Shown piece after piece: positions 28,778 to 36,623 of a DNA stretch of 64,000 nucleotides; position 1 is the first letter of the stretch, and the number at the start of each line of letters is the position of its first letter. The stretch spans positions 186,001 to 250,000 of the forward strand of contig JADIYA010000007.1 in NCBI GenBank assembly GCA_016705545.1. The letters run 5' to 3'. The notes beneath the pieces are model-generated. The model did not search any database. It saw only the letters and a program-made list of their open reading frames with translations, and was not told the origin of the DNA. The position numbers and the translations under genes were made by a program. Source of the DNA: Flavobacteriales bacterium (GTDB taxonomy: Bacteria; Bacteroidota; Bacteroidia; Flavobacteriales_F; PHOS-HE28).

Positions 28778-29815
28778 TTAGGCCCCCAGCACCCCGCACA
28801 GATGCCACAGCAGACGTGCACCCACGTTGGCATCCCATTCATCCTTGCCGGGGCTCACCTCCACGAGATCGAAGCCGATGATGGTGCGCTTGGCGGCGAG
28901 GCGAGAGAGCAGATAGGTGGCTTCTTCGAAGGCGAGACCGCCCGGCACCGGCGTGCCCGTGTTTGGGCATAGCGTGGGGTCGAGCCCGTCGATGTCGAAG
29001 CTGATGTGCACCTTCTCCGGCAATGCGTTGATGATGGCCTCGCATTGCTGTTGCCAAGTAGCGCCTTCGAACTGCATGGCGCGGATGTCGGCGCTGCGCA
29101 CAACGCGCACGCGGTCCTTCTGCTTCAGGAAGACATCGTTCTCCTGTTGGCAGAAGTCGCGGATGCCCACGCTCACGATGCGCTCCAGCTGCGGCAGCGC
29201 GAGCGCGTTGTGCATGATGCTGGCGTGGCTGTACAGGAAGCCTTCGTAGGCGATGCGCAGGTCGAGGTGCGCATCGATGTGCAGAATGCCGAATTTCTTG
29301 TGGCGCTTGGCCTGTGCGCGGAGGAGGCCGAGCGGCGTGCTGTGATCGCCGCCCACGAGGCCAACCCGTTTTCCCTTCTTCAACCAGTAGGCGCAGCGCT
29401 CCTCCACCCAATCGTTCATCACAGCGCATTCCTCATTGATGAGCACCATGGCCTCGGCGGCTTTGGCGAGCTTTTTCGGACTCGTTTCGCCGGTCTGCGT
29501 CTCAATCACGAGCGCGGCGAGCTTCTTCAGGGTGGCGCTCTGCTGCTTCAAGGCCTTGGGTACTTCATCCATGGCGATGCCGCGTTTCCATAGCCCGGGG
29601 AACTCCGGATGGAATAGGTCCACTTGCAGGCTGGCTTCCCGGATGGCCTGGGGGCCCCGCGAGCATCCGCCGCCGTAGCTGGTGGTCACTTCCCACGGCA
29701 CGGGCACGAGCACGATATCGGCCTCTTCGCAGGTGAAGGGCAGGCCGTAGATCTGCGCGCTGGGGTCAGCGGGGCTGTTCGGGTCGAAGGACTTGGTCTT
29801 GGCGGTCTTGCTCAT
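28778..29815 (-). CDS. Agmatinase/arginase-family ureohydrolase
   Basis: A 345-aa cytosolic binuclear manganese enzyme of the ureohydrolase family. The metal-binding motifs are complete: GLVGGDHSTPLG, ILHIDAHLDLR, and SFDIDGLDP. It hydrolyses a guanidino compound to urea; agmatine is the likeliest substrate by similarity to bacterial agmatinases (putrescine synthesis), but arginine or formimidoylglutamate cannot be excluded. ATG 29815 is chosen because it follows a TACCTTGG box by five bases; the open frame continues only through a TTG inside that box. No amino-acid-decarboxylase gene is adjacent. A 94-nt gap separates it from the LysM operon. Confidence 0.88.
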   Translation of the reverse strand: MSKTAKTKSFDPNSPADPSAQIYGLPFTCEEADIVLVPVPWEVTTSYGGGCSRGPQAIREASLQVDLFHPEFPGLWKRGIAMDEVPKALKQQSATLKKLAALVIETQTGETSPKKLAKAAEAMVLINEECAVMNDWVEERCAYWLKKGKRVGLVGGDHSTPLGLLRAQAKRHKKFGILHIDAHLDLRIAYEGFLYSHASIMHNALALPQLERIVSVGIRDFCQQENDVFLKQKDRVRVVRSADIRAMQFEGATWQQQCEAIINALPEKVHISFDIDGLDPTLCPNTGTPVPGGLAFEEATYLLSRLAAKRTIIGFDLVEVSPGKDEWDANVGARLLWHLCGVLGA

Positions 29816-29820
29816 GGCGG

Positions 29821-29828
29821 CCAAGGTA
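29821..29828 (-). promoter_or_regulatory. Putative -7 box of the ureohydrolase gene (TACCTTGG)
   Basis: TACCTTGG then CCGCC then ATG 29815 on the minus strand. Almost the same string as TATCTTGG-CCGC-ATG at 5452. It lies in the 24-nt gap after the DUF4293 stop codon. Confidence 0.4.
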
Positions 29829-29839
29829 GGATCATGGCG

Positions 29840-30307
29840 TTACCTCAATCGGTCCGCGCTGCGCACCAATTCCTCATCCTTCCGGATGGCCCGTTCGGCC
29901 AGCATGCCGAACACGATCACCGCCACCGGCAGGAAGAACGAGACTCCGTAACGCCCTTGAGCTCCTACGCCCAAATAAGCATCGATGGAATTGCAGGAGA
30001 TGAACTGCAACACGCCTGTGAGCAGCGCTACCATCCACCCACCGCGCACGAGCCTTGCCTGACGCATTCGGTTCCTGAAGAGGAAGACCGCGGCCAGCAA
30101 CACCAGCGCTACCGCGGAATGCAGAACGGCATACGGTATCGGCAGGCCGATGTCCAGGATCTCGGTGCCATCAGAGGTTCTCATTCCCGAAACAAAGAAG
30201 CGCGCCTCCGATTCGCCCAGAGACCACGAACGGACAGGAAAGAACCACGTGGCACCGCTGGATAGAGCGGCTAAGAAGAGGAAAGCGGATTGGATGCGCT
30301 GGATCAT
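29840..30307 (-). CDS. DUF4293-like four-helix membrane protein
   Basis: A 155-aa protein with four hydrophobic segments (SAFLFLAALSSGATWFF; LPIPYAVLHSAVALVLLAAV; GGWMVALLTGVLQFIS; FFLPVAVIVFGMLAE). The start MIQRIQS at ATG 30307 is the usual DUF4293 beginning. In Bacteroidota this family is commonly found next to rho, in the opposite direction, exactly as here. The function is unknown. It shares the 196-nt divergent spacer with rho. Confidence 0.82.
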   Translation of the reverse strand: MIQRIQSAFLFLAALSSGATWFFPVRSWSLGESEARFFVSGMRTSDGTEILDIGLPIPYAVLHSAVALVLLAAVFLFRNRMRQARLVRGGWMVALLTGVLQFISCNSIDAYLGVGAQGRYGVSFFLPVAVIVFGMLAERAIRKDEELVRSADRLR

Positions 30308-30344
30308 GTGAAGAACCGGTGGGCAAAGATGCTCCCGACCGGGC

Positions 30345-30374
30345 TTGCGCATATCGGGGATCCGCTTACGTTTG
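30345..30374 (+). promoter_or_regulatory. rho: Bacteroidota-type promoter of rho (TTG, 19 bp, TACGTTTG)
   Basis: TTG at 30345-30347 and TACGTTTG at 30367-30374, separated by 19 bp, fit the -33/-7 consensus of the primary Bacteroidota sigma factor. Transcription would begin around 30380, giving rho a leader of roughly 125 nt. Confidence 0.6.
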
Positions 30375-30392
30375 CGCCGTACTGCATCAACG

Positions 30393-30479
30393 GGCTCCGT
30401 TCGGAGCCTGTGACCCGACTGAAATCTTACCGGATCGCATGAGGCCCTGAAGGGCTTTCCGCATGGCGCAATGGCGCCA
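30393..30479 (+). promoter_or_regulatory. rho: Hairpin-rich rho leader (three perfect inverted repeats)
   Basis: Three consecutive perfect hairpins: ggctccg-tt-cggagcc (30393-30408), gccct-ga-agggc followed by ttt (30444-30458), and tggcgc-aatg-gcgcca (30464-30479). They lie between the promoter and ATG 30504. Rho autoregulates by leader attenuation in E. coli; here that is only an inference. Confidence 0.5.
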
Positions 30480-30503
30480 CTCCATTCACACTACCGCACG
30501 CAT

Positions 30504-32326
30504 ATGCACGACCAAGAGGCGCTCAGCGCCATGAAGCTCGCTGAGCTGAAGGACATCGCGAAGAAGCTAGGCCTGAAGAAGACCGACACCCTGAAGAAGC
30601 AGGACCTGGTGGCCAAGATCCTGGAGGCCCAAGCTTCCAAAAAGGGCGAAGGGGAAAAGGCCATTGGCCCAGCCTTCCGCGGCGACGATAAGGACCTCAC
30701 CGACCTAGCCACTTCGGACGAACCCAGCGTTGTAGAGGATCCCGAACCGGAGCCTACGACCATGGGCGATGACCATGACGACGACGAGGAGGACGGTGAT
30801 GACGATGAGGAGGACGATGATGACGAGGACGAGGACGAGACCAGCGAAACGGACGTGAAGGCTGCTTCCGGCGCCCCTCCACCGCCTCCAGAGGCTCCAT
30901 CCGGTCAGAATCCGAACCGCGAGACCCGGCAGGACCGTTGGCGAGATCGTCGCGAGCGTCAACGGCAGGAGCGTCAACAAGGAGGCGAACAACGTCCGGC
31001 GCAGGAGCAGCGCCCGCAGCAGGAACCCCGCTCCAGAACAGGGCGATCGCCCACGCGAGGATCGGCGCGATGACGCCGCGACGACCGGCGCGATGATCGC
31101 CGCGAACCGCGCCAGGACCGTCCGCAAGGCAATGGCGGAGAGCAGCGGGTCGACCAACGCGGCGATCAGCAGCGGCAGGACCGCCCTTTCCAGCCGCCGC
31201 GCGAGCAGGTCACCTTCGACGCCTTCGTGGAATGCGAAGGCGTGCTGGAAGTGATGCCCGAAGGCTATGGCTTCCTGCGCAGCAGCGACTACAACTACCT
31301 CGCATCGCCGGACGATGTGTACGTGACGCAGCAGATCATCAAGCGCTGGCCTGAAGCTCGGCGACACGGTGAGCGGCTTCGTGCGCCCGCCACGCGAGGA
31401 GGACAAGTTCTTCCCGCTGGTGAAGATCGATCGGATCAACGGCCGCGATCCCGAATGGGTCCGCGACCGTGTCCCCTTCAAGTTCCTAACCCCCTGTTCC
31501 CCGACGAGAAATTCACCTCGCCGCCAAGGACACCAACATCAGCATGCGCGTGCTCGACCTCTTCGCGCCCATCGGCAAGGGACAGCGCGGCTTGATCGTG
31601 GCTCAGCCCAAGACCGGCAAGACCGTGCTGCTGAAGGACGTGGCCAACGCCATCGCCGCGAATCATCCGGAAGCGTACCTGATCGTGCTGCTCATCGATG
31701 AGCGCCCGGAGGAAGTGACCGACATGGCCCGCAGCGTGAAGGCCGAAGTGATCGCGAGCACCTTCGACGAACCCGCCTCACGCCACGTGGCGGTCGCCGG
31801 CATCGTGCTGGAAAAAGCGAAGGCGCTCACGGAATGTGGTCACGATGTGGTGATCCTGCTCGACTCCATCACGCGCCTGGCCCGCGCCTACAACACCGTG
31901 CAACCGGCCAGCGGCAAGATCCTCAGCGGTGGTGTGGACGCGAACGCGCTGCAGAAGCCCAAGCGCTTCTTCGGAGCCGCGCGGAAGATCGAGAACGGCG
32001 GCTCACTCACCATCCTCGCCACCGCTCTGGTCGATACCGGCAGCAAGATGGACGAGGTGATCTTCGAGGAGTTCAAGGGCACGGGCAACATGGAACTCGT
32101 GCTCGACCGGAAGATCAGCAACCGCCGCATCTTCCCCGCCATCGACATCATGAGCAGCGGTACCCGCCGCGACGATCTGCTGCACCACAAGGAAGTCCTC
32201 CAACGCACGTGGATCCTGCGCAAGCACCTCGCCGACATGAACCCCGTTGAAGCCATGGAGTTCGTGAAGAAGCACATGGAGGGTACGAAGAGCAACGAGG
32301 AGTTCCTGGTCTGGATGAATGGTTGA
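30504..32326 (+). CDS. rho: Transcription termination factor Rho with long disordered insert (frameshifts)
   Basis: Hexameric RNA-dependent ATPase that ends transcription. ATG 30504 (MHDQEALSAMKLAELKDIAK) starts the Rho N-terminal helical domain. Then comes a ~130-residue low-complexity stretch: Asp/Glu run (about 30775-30840), Pro/Gln, and Arg-rich RDDRR/QRPQQEP repeats to about 31200. The cold-shock-type RNA-binding domain follows (VLEVMPEGYGFLRSSDYNYL, SPDDVYV). Then the ATPase: Walker A AQPKTGKTVL, LIDERPEEVTDM, Q-loop DSITRLARAYN, R-loop GAARKIENGGSLTILATAL. The frame breaks at about 31070, 31347 (missing TC: expected RFGLKLGD), 31490 (missing C: LTPLFPDEKF) and 31526 (missing C: FTLAAKDTN). 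All look like sequencing errors in an intact gene. Confidence 0.95.
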
Positions 32327-32474
32327 GGGTGATGACGGTTGCGCGCGAAGCCGCCGTTCGTCGACCTAGGGGCGGGGAGCCAGGAATGCGGCTTCGTGGT
32401 CTTGGCTGTTCGCATCGTCGTCATCGCTTTGCGATTGCCCACGGCCTGATGCCGCGCCACAGGGTGCCGATTTC

Positions 32475-32864
32475 ATGCTGGTGCATTTCCTGGCGATCGT
32501 GACCGTGGTCTTCTTCAATCAGCTGCGCTTCCTGCGCAAGGCGAAGGAAGACGCCGGATTCCCACATCTGGTGCGCGAGGGATTCAAGGGCGCTGCGATC
32601 TACGCGCTGATCATGCTGCTCTTCCTCTGGTGGTACTACCATGCCATCGAGACGGACGCCTTCGAGCGGCGGGTGGAGCAACTCGTGTTCAGTGCTGTTG
32701 AAGAAGGACAGGAGGAGCTTCGGGTGCGCCCGATGATCATGCGCTTCTTCACTCCATTCAACTACGCGAGCATGAGCTTCTTCGCGCTCCTGGCGGCAGG
32801 GGTCGCGAACGCGCTCATCATCGGTGCCATCCACCACAAGATCCTGCGCCGCGCTATGCGGTGA
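32475..32864 (+). CDS. Small hydrophobic protein, possibly DUF4199-like
   Basis: 129 residues from ATG 32475, with three hydrophobic stretches (VHFLAIVTVVFFNQ; AAIYALIMLLFLWWYYHA; ASMSFFALLAAGVANALIIGAI). The open frame continues upstream to about 32400 without another ATG, so an alternative start or a frame error could lengthen the N terminus. The middle motif, a positively charged loop then membrane helix then WWYYHAIETDAF, is reminiscent of DUF4199 membrane proteins of Bacteroidota, but I am not sure. It overlaps the 3' end of mpl on the other strand by 11 nt. Confidence 0.6.
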   Translation: MLVHFLAIVTVVFFNQLRFLRKAKEDAGFPHLVREGFKGAAIYALIMLLFLWWYYHAIETDAFERRVEQLVFSAVEEGQEELRVRPMIMRFFTPFNYASMSFFALLAAGVANALIIGAIHHKILRRAMR

Positions 32865-34224
32865 AGGCCTCGCTGAGCGCCTGCAGGTCCAGTCCTCCGA
32901 AATTGCCGCTGCTCATCATCAAGAGCACGCTGTCCCCTCCGATGCCCTTGCGCACCTCGCCCATCACGGCAATGGGGTCGTTGAGCACGATGAGGTCCTC
33001 GCGTGCGAAGGCACGCTTCACGCGCTCCACAGGGATCGGCGGCAGGCGCTTGAGTTCCACCGCATGCGGGTCGTAGAAAACGATGGCATGATCCGCCGCG
33101 TCCATGCAGCCGGCGTATTGGTCGATGAAGCCCTCGTTGAGGCTGCTGTAGGTGTGCAGCTCCATGCAGGCCACCAAGCGGCGATCAGGGAATTGCTCGC
33201 GCACGGCTTCCAAGGTGGCTTTCAACTTGCTCGGTGAATGCGCGAAATCCTTGAAGACGATGCGACCCGGGGACTCAGCCAGCTTCTCCAGCCGCTTTGC
33301 CGCTCCGTGGAAGGTGCCGATCGCCGCATGGAACTCCTTTTCGCCGATGCCGAGCAGATGGCACACATGGCGCGCACCCTCGAGGTTCTGCAGGTTGTGC
33401 TTGCCGAAGACCTGCAGCGGGACATCGCCATGCGCGGTCTCGAGAATGGTGACGCCATCGACGATGCGATGCTTCGGCACGCCGTAGCCCACGCGCTGCG
33501 CCTTCACTTCTTTCTCCTCCCCCGCTTCCCTTACCGTGCCATCTTCCGTGCAATACACCAGCTTGCCGCCAGGCTCAATGCAGGCGATGAACTTGCGGAA
33601 CTGGTCCACGTAGCTCTCGAAGGTCTTGAACACGTTCACATGATCCCATGCGATCCCGCTGATGAGCGCGATGTCCGGCTTGTACAGGTGGAACTTGGGT
33701 ACCGGTTCCAAGGCAGAAGCGAGGTACTCATCGCCCTCGATGATGGCCACCCGGCTGCTGTCGCTGAGCTTCACCATGCAATCGAAGCCGTCGAGTTGCG
33801 CGCCAACGAGGTAGTCGAATTCCACTTGGGCGTGGCGCAGCACATGCACGATCATGCTGGTGATGGTGGTCTTGCCGTGGCTCCCGCCGATCACCACACG
33901 GGTCTTGCTCTTGGTGCGCTCGTAGAAGTATGAGGGGTAGCTATAAACGGGGATGCCCAGTTCCTGGGCTCGCTTCAGTTCAGGATTGTCGATGCGGGCG
34001 TGCATGCCGAGGATCACGGCGTCAATCTCCTTGGTGATGTCCTCCGGATGCCAGCCGAGCCGATCGGGCAAGAGGCCAAGGCGATCCAATCGGCTGCGGC
34101 TGGGCTCGAAGATCTCATCGTCGCTGCCGGTGATGTCGAAGCCCTGGCGATGCAGCGCGATGGCCAGATTGTGCATGGCGCTGCCGCCGATGGCGATGAA
34201 GTGGAGGCGTTTAGGGGGGGGCAT
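32854..34224 (-). CDS. mpl: UDP-N-acetylmuramate:L-Ala-gamma-D-Glu-meso-DAP ligase
   Basis: A 456-aa Mur-ligase family enzyme that reattaches recycled murein tripeptide to UDP-MurNAc. ATG 34224 (MPPPKRLHFIAIGGSAMHNL) gives the standard N terminus with the GGSAMHNLA UDP-binding turn typical of Mpl rather than MurC (GIGGxGM). The ATP loop is VIGGSHGKTTITS; the central domain has ALISGIAWDHVNVF; the C-terminal domain has FKDFAHSPSKLKATL. Length fits Mpl. Its presence supports active peptidoglycan recycling, relevant to the nearby LysM/O-acylation operon. Upstream ATGs in the frame lack family similarity. Confidence 0.9.
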   Translation of the reverse strand: MPPPKRLHFIAIGGSAMHNLAIALHRQGFDITGSDDEIFEPSRSRLDRLGLLPDRLGWHPEDITKEIDAVILGMHARIDNPELKRAQELGIPVYSYPSYFYERTKSKTRVVIGGSHGKTTITSMIVHVLRHAQVEFDYLVGAQLDGFDCMVKLSDSSRVAIIEGDEYLASALEPVPKFHLYKPDIALISGIAWDHVNVFKTFESYVDQFRKFIACIEPGGKLVYCTEDGTVREAGEEKEVKAQRVGYGVPKHRIVDGVTILETAHGDVPLQVFGKHNLQNLEGARHVCHLLGIGEKEFHAAIGTFHGAAKRLEKLAESPGRIVFKDFAHSPSKLKATLEAVREQFPDRRLVACMELHTYSSLNEGFIDQYAGCMDAADHAIVFYDPHAVELKRLPPIPVERVKRAFAREDLIVLNDPIAVMGEVRKGIGGDSVLLMMSSGNFGGLDLQALSEAFTA

Positions 34225-34338
34225 CTTCTCAAAGGCCAAGTGAGCATGTGCAACCGACCTCGCCGCGAAGCTGCGTGACACTGCGCAAGAGGAACTGCTC
34301 CGCGATGAATGATCGTGAACGATTCCGTGTGGAATGCG

Positions 34339-34497
34339 CTAGGACTTCACCAGCACCACTCTGCCATCGCGCATGAGGGCGATGGCAGTCCCATGCAGCT
34401 TGGCATCCATCCGGGCTGCTTTCGCGGCCCGTCGCATGGCCCGCCCGACTATCGCCGCGAACGTTTCCTGCTTCTTGGCGCGCTTGCGCTTTGCCAT
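34339..34497 (-). CDS. Tiny basic protein, 52 aa
   Basis: ATG 34497 to TAG 34339 encodes a 52-residue protein beginning MAKRKRAKKQETFAAIV, then an Arg/Ala/Lys-rich helix-like stretch (RAMRRAAKAARMDAKLHG), ending ALMRDGRVVLVKS. Codon choice resembles that of the long genes and the C-terminal pattern looks like a beta-hairpin, so I think it is real. It lies in the gap between mpl and the MBL-fold gene. Function unknown; the charge suggests nucleic-acid binding. Confidence 0.55.
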   Translation of the reverse strand: MAKRKRAKKQETFAAIVGRAMRRAAKAARMDAKLHGTAIALMRDGRVVLVKS

Positions 34498-34544
34498 GGC
34501 TGGTTAAGGTGCATCCTCCATTCAGCCGAGCGATCTTCGCCCCT

Positions 34545-35408
34545 ATGACCCTTCACCCCATCGACACGGGCTTCTTCAAGCTCGACGGCGGCGCCATGTT
34601 CGGCGTGGTGCCCAAGACCCTCTGGAGCAAGCACCATCCGCCGGATGAGAAGAACCTCTGCACCTGGGCCATGCGCTGCCTGCTGGTGGAGGATGGCCAG
34701 CGCCTCTTCCTCATCGACAACGGCATCGGCGATAAGCAGGAAGCGCACTTCTTCAGCCACTACGACTTGCATGGCGACGACACGCTCGTAGGCTCCCTGC
34801 ACAAGGCCGGGTTCAGCAAGGACGATGTGACCGACGTCTTCCTCACGCACCTGCACTTCGATCATTGCGGCGGCAGCATCATGCGCGAGGGCGACAAGCT
34901 CATCCCTGCATTCCGCAATGCGAGGTATTGGAGCAACGAGCACCACTGGGCCTGGGCCACACGGCCCAATCCACGCGAAAAGGCCAGCTTCCTCAAGGAG
35001 AACATCCTGCCCATCAAAGAGAGCGGGCAACTGGAGTTCGTGCCCGTGGGGCGCCGCAGCGAAGAAGAGAACGTTTACCTGAAGGAGGTCTTCCCTGCAT
35101 TCGATGTGTTCCTGGTGAATGGCCACACCGATGCGATGATGATCCCGCACATCCGGTACAAGGGACGCACCATCGCATACATGGCCGACCTATTGCCGAG
35201 CATCCACCATATCCCGCTGCCGTGGGTGATGGCCTACGATACGCGCCCGCTGCTCACCATGCAGGAGAAGTCCGATTTCCTCGGAGTGGCCGCCGACGAG
35301 GGCATCGTGCTCTTCTTCGAGCACGACCCCGTGAACCAGTGCTGCACCGTGGAGCGCACGGAGAAAGGCGTTCGACTGAAGGAGGCGTTCCCCTTGAGCG
35401 CTTTGTGA
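34545..35408 (+). CDS. MBL-fold metallo-hydrolase (lactonase-like)
   Basis: A 287-aa metallo-beta-lactamase-fold enzyme. It has the zinc motif DVFLTHLHFDHCGG (HxHxDH), a later His in VNGHTDAMM, an Asp in YMADLLPS, and a C-terminal His in FFEHDPV. This is the layout of N-acyl-homoserine-lactonase-like and related hydrolases. The substrate is not inferable. ATG 34545 (MTLHPIDTGFFKLDGG) starts the recognisable domain; the open frame extends 18 codons upstream into the start region of the divergent small gene. No membrane or export signal, so cytosolic. Confidence 0.85.
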   Translation: MTLHPIDTGFFKLDGGAMFGVVPKTLWSKHHPPDEKNLCTWAMRCLLVEDGQRLFLIDNGIGDKQEAHFFSHYDLHGDDTLVGSLHKAGFSKDDVTDVFLTHLHFDHCGGSIMREGDKLIPAFRNARYWSNEHHWAWATRPNPREKASFLKENILPIKESGQLEFVPVGRRSEEENVYLKEVFPAFDVFLVNGHTDAMMIPHIRYKGRTIAYMADLLPSIHHIPLPWVMAYDTRPLLTMQEKSDFLGVAADEGIVLFFEHDPVNQCCTVERTEKGVRLKEAFPLSAL

Positions 35409-35474
35409 GCTGCTCTGTTTCGAGCATCGGCCGGGACGAAGACTGCGCCGGGTCACAGCCACGGTTGATAACTT

Positions 35475-35489
35475 GACGGGTATTCCGTC
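35475..35489. promoter_or_regulatory. Inverted repeat gacgg-gtatt-ccgtc upstream of the XRE regulator
   Basis: Perfect 5-bp arms with a 5-bp spacer, 156 nt upstream of ATG 35645. It could be an operator for the adjacent self-regulating repressor-like gene. A near -7 box, TATACTTG, lies at 35514-35521. Confidence 0.3.
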
Positions 35490-35644
35490 GCGAAGATTCC
35501 GGGAAACAGGCCATATACTTGTGCCGGATAATCGGCCAAGACCATGACGGATACCCTGGCATTGGTACCGTGTGCCGGCTTAATAACTCGCCATATCCCT
35601 CTAGCCCCCATCCTGCTTCAGACCAACCTTCAACCTCCTTGACC

Positions 35645-36472
35645 ATGGCAAACACAGTCTTCGGCAGCAACATCAAGCTCCTGCGCACCCGACGCGGCCG
35701 ATCACAGGAGGAAGTGGCGGTCGCGCTCGACGTGAAGCGATCGAGCTACAGCGGCTATGAGAACGGCAGCGCCGAGCCCACCTTCGAACTGCTTGTGCGC
35801 ATGAGCGAGTACTACAAGCTCAGCATCGATAAGCTCTTGCGCGACGACCTCACCGCCTTGAGCGAGAGCCAACTGGGCATTCTGGAGCGCGGCGGCGACA
35901 TCGACCTCAGCGGCCGGCGCCTGCGCGTGCTGGCCACCACGGTGGATAAGAACGACCGCGAGAACGTGGAACTCGTGCCCGAGAAGGCCAAGGCCGGCTA
36001 TGCGTTGGGCTACGCCGATCCGGAGTACATCAGCATCCTGCCCACCTTCCAGATGCCCTTCCTGGCCAAGGACCGCAAGTACCGCACCTTCCAGATCAGC
36101 GGCGACAGCATGCCACCCGTAGCCGACGGTTCATGGGTGACCGGCGAGTACGTGCAGAACTGGCAGGCGCTGCGCGACGGCCAGCCCTACATCGTGATCA
36201 CCAAGGAGGACGGCATCGTCTTCAAGGTCGTTTACAACCAGCTGAAGGAGAAGGGCTCCTTGCTGCTGTGCAGCACCAATCCGCTCTATGCGCCCTACGA
36301 GGTGCAAGTGGCCAACGTGCTCGAGATCTGGAAATTCACCCACTTCATCAGCGCCGAGCTGCCCGAGCCCAATATGAGCCGCGACGAGCTGGCCCGCAGC
36401 GTGATGGAACTGCGCAAGGAGGTGAGCCAGCTGCGGCTATCCATGGAGCAGCAGGGCCGGTTGGCGTTCTGA
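35645..36472 (+). CDS. XRE-type regulator with S24/LexA-like C-terminal domain
   Basis: A 275-aa DNA-binding protein. The N-terminal helix-turn-helix (residues ~5-60) reads IKLLRTRRGRSQEEVAVALD and SSYSGYENGSAEPTFELL. The C-terminal half resembles S24 (LexA/CI-like) domains: FQISGDSMPPVADGSWVTGE holds the GDSMPP motif with the presumed catalytic Ser, and ITKEDGIVFKVVYN holds the Lys position. The C terminus is a short coiled coil (ELRKEVSQLRLSMEQQ). Similar single-copy regulators are frequent in Bacteroidota and are not necessarily phage-derived. A strong terminator follows. Confidence 0.85.
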   Translation: MANTVFGSNIKLLRTRRGRSQEEVAVALDVKRSSYSGYENGSAEPTFELLVRMSEYYKLSIDKLLRDDLTALSESQLGILERGGDIDLSGRRLRVLATTVDKNDRENVELVPEKAKAGYALGYADPEYISILPTFQMPFLAKDRKYRTFQISGDSMPPVADGSWVTGEYVQNWQALRDGQPYIVITKEDGIVFKVVYNQLKEKGSLLLCSTNPLYAPYEVQVANVLEIWKFTHFISAELPEPNMSRDELARSVMELRKEVSQLRLSMEQQGRLAF

Positions 36473-36493
36473 GCGGCTTCGGGGAAACCACGT

Positions 36494-36545
36494 GCGCCAA
36501 CGCATTCCCGCAGGCCGGGACCCGTGTTGGCGCTTGGTCTTTTTT
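36494..36545 (+). terminator. Rho-independent terminator after the XRE regulator
   Basis: Long stem with perfect outer arms gcgccaac (36494-36501) and gttggcgc (36526-36533), followed by ttggtct and a run of six T to 36545. It isolates the regulator from the folding-factor operon. Confidence 0.75.
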
Positions 36546-36584
36546 AACGGCGGAACCCGCATGCTCCCGCCAAAACCGAACGGT

Positions 36585-36592
36585 TACATTTG
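36585..36592 (+). promoter_or_regulatory. -7 box of the folding-factor operon (TACATTTG)
   Basis: TACATTTG matches TAnnTTTG and lies 31 nt before ATG 36624, just after the preceding terminator. No clear TTG at the -33 distance. Confidence 0.45.
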
Positions 36593-36623
36593 GCACCCTT
36601 TCAACGACCTTATCCTCAGGAGA

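Noticed and set aside
34309..34548. Plus-strand 79-aa open frame
   Set aside because: Poor composition; the minus-strand 52-aa frame over the same bases is more protein-like.
35645..36472. Prophage repressor
   Set aside because: XRE plus S24-like domains can mark a prophage, but no phage structural, integrase or replication genes are nearby.
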